Positions 42,001 to 54,000 of a stretch of 64,000 nt of DNA are shown piece after piece. Positions within the stretch are counted from its first letter, which is position 1. Each line of letters starts with the position of its first letter. Both the position numbers and the translations under genes were made by a program. The DNA comes from Paragonimus skrjabini miyazakii (Eukaryota; Platyhelminthes; Trematoda; Plagiorchiida; Troglotrematidae): positions 5,967 to 69,966 of the forward strand of contig JTDE01021392.1 in the NCBI GenBank assembly GCA_014338405.1. Direction: 5' to 3'. The notes under the pieces were generated by a model. That model was given only the letters and a program-made list of their open reading frames with translations, was not told the origin of the DNA and searched no databases.

Positions 42001-45000
42001 TTATCGATTGGAGTTGAAAATACACTTAGTGTGTCTCCTCTCAAGACGATCGGACAATCGGAGCATTACTCACAACCAATTGTGGTTGAGCGTTCATACG
42101 TGATGATTCGGTCGTGCCTAATGTGAGGTGAATGGCGCAGTGGTCAACACGGTTGCCTCATGAAAGCGTGGCCGGAGTTCTAGTCCCGGCAGTGACAAGG
42201 ATATGCACTACTGACGAGCTCTAACAATAGTGAGACTCGAATCTAGTGCTTCTTTTGAAAAGAAGCTGACTGGAAAGTCTATCTGTATGCGACAGCTATG
42301 ATCAATTGTGAGTGATGTTCAACTTGAAATTAACCAACGCCCCGACTACTCATCAGCAATATCAAGTATTTAAAGTGTAAATATTAGTTTACTCGTAACA
42401 TACAGTCACACGATATGTACGTTGAACGTAAAAACAACATAGGCATAATTGGAAAGAATATGAATGGAATGTTAAGAGACTCAGGGACTCAAGGGACAGT
42501 ATATCCACAATTTGCAAGAGTGTACCAACTGAAATAGTTTGATGTGAGTGACAAAAGGGAATAAACCCACAAATGCCTTGTTTACAGTGAATGGATTAAC
42601 GACACGTAGACTATGAATACAACGCTGACGTTTACTTTGAAAAAGTCGTTAGGTTTGTAGGACTTCGGTAAATACACGACCCCAGTCAGCTTTAGACGGA
42701 TAGGCCGAAATGTGACAAATATAAAAATCAGCTTATACGGCAAACAGTCGTCGAGTCTCAGCAAACCTCCTTTGCTCAGCTGGGTCTACCGGTAAGTTCT
42801 CAATACCCCATCCGCGTGAGCTAAGTAGATTGCTGGAAGATTTGTGAATAAAAATCATTTTCAAACAGACCAGGAAAAAAGATTAGTAAACATGTTAGAG
42901 AAGATTTCTGAATAGTTTTGGTGGCTGATTTTCATTGTCGGAGAAAATCTGCGAAGAAACAGTTTTATACGATCCACCTCTCCGACCACAAAGAATAACT
43001 GCGTTGACATTTTCTGTAGTATGTTCCTTCTACAGGGTAACAAAATAATAAAGTAACCGAGGCCAAAAGCAATTAATGTCATTTCCAACAGCAAAAACTT
43101 GAAATGTTTTGGGTAATGATTTTGTTTACTGCTAGGCTGAACGTAGAATGGATTCTTCCAGCTTGTTTAACAAGACAGTATTCTTCCACATCTATAGAAA
43201 TCGGGCCTGCAATTTCAATAGACCAAACTCTGACAAATGCCACTTTGCGTCGTACAACAACTGAAACTTCAAAATGCGGTGAATTTCGGGCACCTTCGTA
43301 GCCCGGGATCATGACAAAAATCTCCTAAAACCAACGAAAAACACCGAATCTCATGATAAAGGATCCGTCTGACCGCGCCAACTTGTCTGATTCTGTGGTT
43401 AAAACTGACGCCTTTTCCATTTTTATGTAAACTTCGAAGGCACAACTTTTATATCTGCACTCCGTAATACTTGTATTGAAGATGTTCAAATAATAAAGCC
43501 AACGGACTCGGTGAAAATATTGCTGCATATGACAAGTTTAAGAAAACCTGTGGAGTGCACCAACTAGCTTGCTAGTTAATTTAAACTCTCCGGCAACATT
43601 TCAGAAACAGACAGCTTGAAAAACACTTATTTGCTAAGAGACCGTATTTCTCGACTCATCAACATAACAACCATGAACATGACCAAAGGGTATTGTGGCT
43701 CGGGCTCCCGCTCACCTCAACAGTGACGTGGAATATCCTAGAAGAAAACGCTACTAAGAAAGTTGAAAACTAATAAAAGAAGACTAGGCGGAAGAACTAG
43801 AAATGGCATGGATGCAGTTACGTCATTGACTGACACATGACCATCTCGGATAGTGTCTCCAACCAGCGAATTGAGTGATCACGAGGATCCCATTCAAGCA
43901 GGCGACACGTACCCACTTTGCCCAATTGAGCAGTCAGGGTCTTCATATTTCGTGACCAGGTTGTTGCCTGACCATCATGTGGTTTCGCCCAACTGTTGGT
44001 GATATCAGTATATAAAGCCCGGTACGGTAAATGCTCAGCTGGTATACGGAGTATGTGACCCAACGATCGCAGGCTATGCAACGTGAGTAGTTGACCAATT
44101 GATCGCGCATCCCGAGTACTGCGGAATACGTGCAGGTGAACGGCTGTGTTGCTCACGCGATCAATTCACTTAATGTGGGCCATTTGGCGGAGACAACAAT
44201 GGTCAAACACAGCAAGCCTGTTAATATCTTCCTTGTGAACAGGCCACGTTTCCGAACCATAAAGCAAAATGGAACGCACATAGGCATTATATAATATTCC
44301 CTTCAGCAACAACTGGACGTCTTTTCGACGCCGCAGATGACGCAGTTTGGCAAATGCAACTCGTGCCTTTTCTTTCCTCGCTGATATCTCATCAGCAATA
44401 ATACAAGTTGACGAGATAGCGCTACCGAAGTGTGTGAAACTGTCCACAGTCTCAAGCGGACTAGCTGCACCGAAGAAAGTATGAGTGGGAATGTCCCAGT
44501 CTTGAAGCAACATTGCATTCTGAAGGTGCGAACCGCATTCCATGCACACCAGCCGGACCACTCACCTTGTCTAGCATGGTCTGCATATCTTCGGCAGAGT
44601 GGGGCTCAGTAAGACAATATCATCCCCATACTCCAGGTTGGTCAGCCTGGCGCCAGGAAGAAGCTCAACACCAAGTTCACTGGGTTCCTCAAGCGCACCC
44701 TCCAGAATGTCGTTCATGACAAAACTGAACAAGAAGGATGAGATTGGACACTCATTACGAACACCACTAGAAGTGATAAACGCTCGAGACAATTGTCCAT
44801 AAATTCCCATCCTGCTTGCAGAATGAGAATCCAGTGGTCTCAACAGATTTACATATTGATGTGGTACAGCCTTACGAAGAAGACATCTGCAGGGAACATT
44901 ACGAGCAACTGAATCGTAAGCAGCCTTCAGGTCCAAACAGACTACGACTGTCGGCTGTCTGTAACAGTGCGGATGTCCCACGATCCGTCGCAAGGTGAAA

Positions 45001-48000
45001 ATATGATCAACACAACCTCAGCCGGATCGGAATCCTGCCTGTTCTTCGCGTATCTGACTTTCTCTGGGCTTAGTGAGCCGATGTAAGATGAGACCAGTAG
45101 GTAACTTGGACGCAACAGACACCAAACTGATGCCTCTGTGGTTGTCATATAGACTTCGGGCTCACGTTTTGAAAATGGGATTTACTGTTGATAGACACCA
45201 ATCATGGCTACAAAGACGCGTTCGGTCCAGTCGATCTATCCACACTTCTGGAATAGTTTAAACAAATGGATGCAAAGAAAAATGTGTGAGCAAACTGTCG
45301 GCGCTTTATTCTCATGTTTCAGCTGTTGTTGAGGTCTACCATTAACTGTCTGACAGCTTCAGTACAAAGAGCGACGTATTTCAAAGGCTGCCTAATTTCA
45401 CCAATTTCGTTTAATTTTTTCACAGACAAAATAGTGGAGGATCGTCTACAGTACACAAAATAACGATGTAGACCTCCAAACTGGTGGGAAATTGATCGAC
45501 TTTGACTACGATGACGACAAGAAGTTTCTGCTTGACAATTTCCAAGCGATGTGGACGATGATACACGCTATTCCGCGCTCTGCCCAACGTTCCGGAATGT
45601 GCTTAACAGCCTCAAGTTGCCTTTGCAAGACTCCCGTGATTACTTACATTTAANNNNNNNNNNNNNNNNNNNNNNNNNNNNNNNNNNNNNNNNNNNNNNN
45701 NNNNNNNNNNNNNNNNNNNNNNNNNNNNNNNNNNNNNNNNNNNNNNNNNNNNNGCATGAATGTTGTCGTTGGTTGACCGAATTGTCTGTGAGGTGATTGC
45801 ATTTAATGACGCGGGGCAGTGAAAGCCGTCAGAAAACTGTTCTTCTGCTGATACCTACTTTTACTTATAGCTCGGTTTTTGTTTGCAAGTTGGAGGTAGA
45901 TGGATGTTGTATGGTTAAGTTCATGCGAAGCTGTTCTTTCAATAGTTCAGTCCCCCCCTTTCCCTTTATTCTTTTCTTGCTAGAGCCTGCCCCTTTTTTA
46001 TGATCGCATGGTAGTTTAGCATCATTGGTGTATAACAGTCTCTGATACTGGTGGTGACGATGAAAACAGGCTACTGAGCTTACCAACTATTGTGTGCAAC
46101 CGGACAGCAAGGAACAGAACAAAACAGGATAATGTTCTGAAATAGGATGACACTAATATTCCGGTTTCCGCTTCCCCTAGCCGATAATATGCTGATTATT
46201 GGGATGGTCGCCAAAATGGAGGCTCGTGAGTTTGCGGAAATTAACTACGAATCAGCTAAGATGTGGCTAAGCAGGTAGAAAATCTGAAATAATGTGGTCG
46301 CCGAGTGAGACAGAGATAGAAGCGCCAAGCAGCCCCAAAGTTTCCCATTACGGAAGTTCCTAAAGGCTTGGTGGTCAGTTGCTATCATCAATTTGATGTG
46401 TATTACCTCAAGCCAAATGATTCAATATGCATTATGAAAACTTTTCTTTTTGTTTAAATCGCGTAAAAATCCCCGGCGTAGTCATCAAAAATACGGTGTG
46501 GCGAACAAGCTCGTTCATAAACCACCCGTCCATGTTTACTCCCTTCATGATTCCCCTGTAAAATGTTATATAAATGTGATGTATTTAGCCTGACGATGAA
46601 TCACTGTATTTTTCTTTTTGTGTTAGTTTGCATGTAATATTGAACGCCAGTAGAAATGCGCGTGTTAATCTTCTAATTCAATCAGGCGGTTAGGATATTC
46701 CCCTAGTGGAAGAGAAGTTTAAAAACCTGATTGAATAAACTTAGTTTTATGGTACTGTTGTTTTTAGAACAAATAACCTCTTGATTATTATTCTGTAGTG
46801 TATAGTGGAGGTGAGATCGGTTAAAATGGCTCTCGGATGAGCGTGACTAAACTAAATTGGACAGGTATGACCATATTATCCCAACTGTGTCACAGCCACC
46901 TTCTTCAAAAATGGACATTATAGGGGTCGCGAACTGTCGCAAGATCTGTATAGTTTAGAGGCTCGCTGATTTCTGCTAAAAATTCACTATTATAGCGCAT
47001 TTCAAAAGGATTAACACTTGGGTTTTGTCTCTGTGCGCTTGTGTTTTAAATGCAATTCCAACCGAACAAACGGAAAGGCTGCGATTTTGTTCTCCACTTC
47101 GCTTTCAGCGTATTGTTCGTTGGTTAACCAGAATAAAAGTCGAATTAGAGTGCGCTTTTCTCATTTGTTGCACGTCACCCTAACCTCAAGGCTGAATTCC
47201 CATATCTAACTTGAGGCAGGGGTGTTGGATCTCAAACTTGTCCACCGATTGGTCAGAGCTAGATGTGTGTGAGGACTTGTTCTGTGACCAATCAATTGAC
47301 TAGCGCAGGCTGGTGTTGTGACGTGCGGACGTGCATCCACACACTTGCTTCAAAGACGATCGATGGACTGAGGCAGGTGGTGGACGACCGGTAGACTCGA
47401 CAACCACCCAGGCCAACAGAAGCAAGCTTACTTGGCATTCGACAACGGTAAGGAATGTATGAAAAATGCGATCAATAGACAAAAATGAGCTGGGAAAGTT
47501 TGTCTTACACGGTGGGGATAACTAACGTTGAAGACAAAAATCAGGTTGTTAAAAATGGGTAACTGACTTAGATACAAGCTTAACCAAATTCAAAGCAATA
47601 ACATTGATCGTATTCATCTACTCTTCCGTTGCTCTGACAATCAAATCATTAAGCTACTCATAAATTAAACCTAACTAAACTCTCCGTCATAAATCAGTGC
47701 ATGATATTCGTTGTTGGCTAGCTTACGACCTTTCGTCCGACATCGTCCATGCCATTTGTTACTGAGTTCTTGATGCAGCTTACGTGGTAAATATTATCAT
47801 GCGATATATATAATTCTTACCTGACAGCTGTTACAGTCGTGGATATATAGCTTATTTGAAATTACTTACTTTCAGACTAGAAAAATTCACACTACTGGCG
47901 GTAGAAAAGGAACTGTTTCTCTTAACCATCCAGTACAAAACAAACTTCAGATAATATGCCAAATATTCTTTTCGATTAACTCTCAGAAACACCAGTGTTC

Positions 48001-51000
48001 ATTGGTAGAATTCTGAAGCAGGTAGCACGAATACAGGCAGATACTGTCGCGTTTGACTACTTTGCCAAGATAATCACTGTGCAAACAAATAACAGTAAGT
48101 AAGAAGCTGACAAAACGAGGGACGTTATTGGTTGTTTCGCAGTGGTTGAGCTTAATAATGAAAACGATCAAGTTAGCCGGATCTTCAGACAATGTCAAAA
48201 ATAAATTGGGGGTGGTAAAAAAAACTGAGTTTACAAACTACATTGACAATGGAGAACCAAATAACAGATAAGTAAAGCAATTGCTGTTGCACATCCATCA
48301 ACAACCATCTCAAACAACAATGTTAATACTCCATCTCGCTTGATTATCCGCTGTAGAATTCCAGTGTTTCGTATTGACTTTGTTGGCCATAACAAATCGT
48401 TATATTGCCGTTCAAGTAGGGCCAGTTTCAGACAACATGCAATATTCTTGTAACTCATTACAAGCCTCAATTTTGACATATTTATCATGTTACATCTATT
48501 GGTGTACGTCAGTGTGTGGCGAGTTCGCTCAAACAGTCTTACTTGCGGAATATACCAGAAAAAACGGTGCCGATCTCATGAGTGTGACCATAACTAATTA
48601 GTTACATCCTAAGCTACATAAGTAATCCGATTATTCGTTCTAAAGTGATTTGACTTTTGAGGACTACACGTTTATGTCAGAAGTGAACATATGATTTTTG
48701 GCTAACTGAAAATGTGACTATTTGTAAGCAGAACAGTTAAATTGATAGACGATAGCTTACAGTAAGATGATCATTAATCCATTTCCCATTATTAGGTCAC
48801 TTGATCTTCTCACAAGCAATTTGGAGCTAAATTATCTTTTGTTGCCAATTTTACTTCAGAATGACCAAAGTCATAATCAGCCGTCTGTTTGCGCTGCTAA
48901 ACGCCCATTAACCGTGCTTCCACTCACATGAGACGTGGGCCAAAATGTAAGTCTTATTGTGGACGATGTTTGTTGCTTATTATCGTACTGGCCGTCTAAT
49001 AATATGGGTTGAATCAGCACGCTCGGGAGCCACTACGGAGATATTGGAAAAGAGGACACGACAGACGTTTTCTTAGACCAAACCTGTGCCGTTTTGATTG
49101 GGAAATTCCCAGTTATATTGCCAATTTTGATTCGTTGAATGAATGCTCAACACAAATAAGCGCTTTTATGTTGCAGCTTCTTAAACCAACGGGTTACTCT
49201 TCACCAATTCAAGAGGGCAGAAAGATAACACATGTCACACATGTTGGCAGTTCGTTACCGTCAAGCAGATTACATACATCAAACATGTAAAGACATGTCT
49301 ACATTCACACAACGTGCTGTATACTAAAGAACACGCCACGTTTCTGCTAAGAAGACTCCTTGCTTCCTTTGTGTTACTGTTGGATTGTTTGTTGTTACAT
49401 TGCAAAGCAACAGTGGAACGGGCAAACATTTATGTCTATGACGAATGTATCCGGTCGGGCCAAGTTCGAACGTCACTTATCAAGCTGCTGTCTAAAGAAA
49501 AGTTCACTAATAACGTTTACTCACTTCAAGCACGAACGTAAAACATTAGAGTATCCAGGACATGCTGATGGCAACAACAATAAAAACAGTCAACGATTGG
49601 GTTTACATAAAACAAGGACTGCTATCAGTTCCAGGACAGACAAACTGCGTGAGTCAACAGTTTATGCACACACAAGACCAGACGGTGAGTATCGATTAAC
49701 ATTGCCTCGGTGAAAACAAGCAATTTCGGATTCCGAATACGCAATAATACTTGAAACGAGTTGGCGGGGTCAACAACGTAGTCTGTTTCCATGATGTGCT
49801 TTGCAATAGATTTCGTCCCAATCATTCTGTTGCCATTGCCTGTTGCGTCATGGCGCGCACCAACCACTTAGGTGTATGTTCAGCCATTCTTTGTCGTAGG
49901 CACCGATGTGTTCTGCCGATACAGACTTCACCGCAACTGCAAGTCCTTGTTTCATGTGAATCCAATCGTTGATTGTTTCTCTTGCTGTTGCTACCCCCAT
50001 GTCCTATGTACTCTAATGTTTTACGTTCGTGACTGAAGAGAGTAAACGTTGTTGGTGAACTGGATCAAGGGAAGGAAGTGATTTTAAGAAAAGTTGCCGA
50101 GAAGTAACATCACTCTCGTTAACCGGACACGTTTGCATATTGATGACTCTGGGTGAAAAAACAGACCTTTGTGAACACCCAGTATCAACTCACTGGAGTC
50201 CTCAAAGGATTTTAATTGGTGTGCCAGATGAATTTGGGATTTTTCCGAGATGCCGTGGATAATGCGGAAATCAGAAGTTGTTATTTTCAGCGTTTCCTCC
50301 CACACTCAACAGACATGAACGTGCGTCATAATGATGGTTTCAAAAGTGTATACAATCTGTTCCCTGGTCACTCCGAGCAAACGCAGTTGGTAGTCTTTTC
50401 AATTGGATTGAAGTTCAAATTGCCGTTCAAGAAAACTGACAAATCGTATGCTTAAGTTCAACTTAAGCATACATACAATAAGATGGGTGAACAATCCCGA
50501 AAATCTTTTGAGGATACGAATCCGTTCCGTGCAGAAACTGGTAATTAATTCTAACCAAACTTTATCTGCACTTATAATCCAACAGTAATGTCTGAAGCAG
50601 AAACGCCGTCGGGCGATTAGAGAACTGAGAATAATGCAACGTTTGGTATTTCTCAAGCCAGCCATTGGCTCTGACGTTGCCATCATGACCCAGTTGGAAT
50701 ATACAAGTAAAATGAGCACCATTCTAGAAGACCACGGAAGGTCTAAGTTGAACAGAACGACAGAAAATGACATTTTGTCAAAAAAGGAGTTGCAAGATAA
50801 CTCCAGCAGCCGAAACCAGTTGGCGCGGAAACACCCCGATTGAGATGTGTTCCAAAGATTTCCAAAGATGGTGGAACTGCAATCCCGATCTAGCGCATGA
50901 ACGATTCTGCTTATGATAAAGTTGCCCGTTAGCTAGTGGACATTTTGAACCCCATTCACAAAATCTTATCCTTAATTGCCCGAAATACTTCTTTGAACTG

Positions 51001-54000
51001 GTAGAGGCCTCAGAATACACCGTTGCGTGCGTAGGTAGTGTATACCATGGATGCTGATTCGCTTATACAAGTGTTCATTCTCGTGAGAAATCTAAAGTTT
51101 TATGTGACTTTATGTTCAGCCAGCGTGATATCAGTGTTCTTCTGAATGCCTCAAGGATAGTATTTCATTACATACTAAAAAATGCGATTTAAGTTTGAAG
51201 GATTCGTATTTAGCAGTAGTTATGGTAGCTTTTGACAGCTGTGGTAGTATTTCAAGCCCAGTGTTATCAGACAACTTCTCAGGAATGACTGAGAGACAGC
51301 TACCAGACAATATTACCAAATCTCTATTACACGATTGATAGGTTGATGATATTTTGATTTTCCTTCGATATTTATCACTTCGCTTTTTTGCCAGTTTACA
51401 GTAGTCACCGAAACTTTCTTATCTCACGAAGGTAAACCTTAAAACAGTTTGGCGCTTTTAAATTAACTCAATACTAGACATATGAATGGCACATTACAAG
51501 GGCCAGTTCATCGCAAAGCACCGTGGAACGGCTACTGTCTTCACTGCTCCAGTTTGGCTCCTAAAGCATACAAGTGTGGTTTGGTCGAAACTTGGTTTCA
51601 CGGAACCAGGCGTATTTGCACCTCCGATAAACTACAGACCGAAAAAAGGTACTAGTGTAGCGGAAATGCGTCCAATAAAGCACAATCTTTGTTGTCCAAC
51701 ACGCTAGTTCACATGCTACGCGTGCGCTCGCGTTTATGAGTCAGCATTCCAGTCCACAACACCCCCAGGTTTCCGTTCACGCGTCGTGTGCACTTCTGCC
51801 CGGTTTAGGTGTGTGATCGGGGGGTTTCCTGCCTACCATTCTTCGTCCATTGGTCCGATTCCATTGAGCGATGGCTCGTCCGGTCGCTCGTGTTGTTCTC
51901 CATCTATCCACAGTGGGCTTTGATCGTATTCCACAGTGGTGTCGAGATATTCCCCTGAGTGTTGGAATAATCAAGCCTCCGATTTCGTCGTCCATTCTAT
52001 TTTGCCTGCCATGTCTCGCCCGTTGGTCCGATCCGGTCGAGCGATGACTCATCCGACTGCCCCCGTTGTCCGCCCTCCGATCGTTGAGGGTTTGTGGACG
52101 TGCTTGCCTTCCGCGTTGAGGTACTCCGCCGAGTGTTTGAATACTCGCACCTCCGGCCTAGCAATCCACCACACTAAGACAAACTCACTGGCAAACGGCT
52201 AATGCAAGAAGTTCGTTGACGCTCGAAAAAGATGAACAAGAGTAAAGATCGAATAAGAGCGGCTGGAAATAAGTGTTTTGCTGCCTTCGAACAGCAAACG
52301 GGACCATTCGGCAGACGATCTCATGCACAAATTAAGATATACTTCAGCTCGCACGTGCGATGCTACGCAGTCGCGTCTAGTTCATGCCACTCAAGGACTC
52401 CATAATCACAACCATATTTCGTCTAACTGCTTTGTCCCCCACGTTTTGTGTCAGTTCAGTTACAGTTGCAATGAAGCTTGCATTGAAAGAGCAAGTCGAT
52501 AATTACTGTAGAGAGAGGCCGAACAAATCCCGAAATCTTTGAAATGACTGTTCATACACTTGGTGAACCGGCTGTTCAGAATCGCATTTAATCAGCCGCT
52601 AAACAACTTTCGCCAACAAGTCACCAAGTTGACCCAACTAACCCACTGAAACTACTGGTGCGCAACCGGAACCCGGAGTTACCGGCTATTGGCGATGTAG
52701 TGTTTATCTAAAATTGTCAGTCGGCACTGTGTGTGCAAGTGTGGTTGTGGCATCCCCTCTAGTTACCGTGTTTTGAACTATACAGCACTGTGTAATTTCA
52801 TGAGGGTATAGTCACCGTTTGTATTTATCTACCAGTTATATGTAATCTGCATGTTTCACGTTTACAACTAGTGAGAGGAAACGGAATGTAAACATATCGC
52901 AACATATCTTCCATGCGTTCCCTTGAACTATAGCACTTGACTGATACGTCAACTTCCCGACTGAAACTGAAGTATGGTGCTCCCGCTAATCATTTTGTTT
53001 CTCCGACCGCTTTATTAACCGCAGCCAATGGAGCTTATCTTCATATGTCTTTTTAAAACTGATCGGGAGTAGCCTTTTTCTTCAGTTTTCTTCCTTGTCT
53101 CTGTTTTTAACGGAAAGCTTCTCCATTGTATGATTTTGTTCGGCCATCCGAAACTACGAGCTTTTTTATTTGTCTTAATTAGAAATAGTGACGCGAATTA
53201 TCAGATACTCACCTACCTGAGTATGGAATAATTATGTGAAAACTTGAACCCATTAGTCTGCCATACATTTCATTTGGAGAGTTCTAAAACGCTCACTTGT
53301 GTAATTGTATTCTGACAGCTGTTTAGCTCGTGCCCTAGTGGACTGGATACCAACAAGCAAGTTGTTAACTAACAAATGATAGTCGTGTCAAGAGCAAAAG
53401 CCTTCAGTCAATAAGTCAGCAGTCTTACAGACTAAAATAAACTGAAGCGAATAACACCACTGTCCCACCTTGTCAACATCTTGTGGATTAGAATAACCAC
53501 AGTCTACCTCGGTAATGAATGCAATAAATTCTTCTTACGTATAGATATCTAAATGCCCAAATATACTGTTTGTATAATTTTAAGGAAGTCTACCTTCTGT
53601 TTCTCTATCTTGAATCTCGTAACGTTAACCCAACTTCTCTTAAGTATCTCAAGGTTTACTCTTTTGTCTCTGTTTCTTAGCCTTCACTGATCAGGCTTGT
53701 ATGCTAATGTTAATCACATTGTTTTTTCGGTGTGCTGACTGTTATTTTTATTTTCGCTCTTCCGACATACCTTGTTCAGCAAACATCTTTCAGATAAAAA
53801 CTAGAGGACAATATTGTCTGACAATGTATACTGAATCGAGTACAATCAGATCGCGGTTTATAACCTTCTCCAGTGGACATCATCTTCAGGTTTTATCTAC
53901 GATCTTGTTGAATATCAGAACCATGCTTGAGAGCTGATCGGTAAGTAATCATACTACTTACTTTCTCATCTTTTACTGAACTAGAACCCAGTCGTCTCAT

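Noticed and set aside
42115..42200. Possible functional tRNA gene
   Set aside because: The box A and box B motifs belong to a repeated SINE family and no complete cloverleaf with acceptor stem is present.
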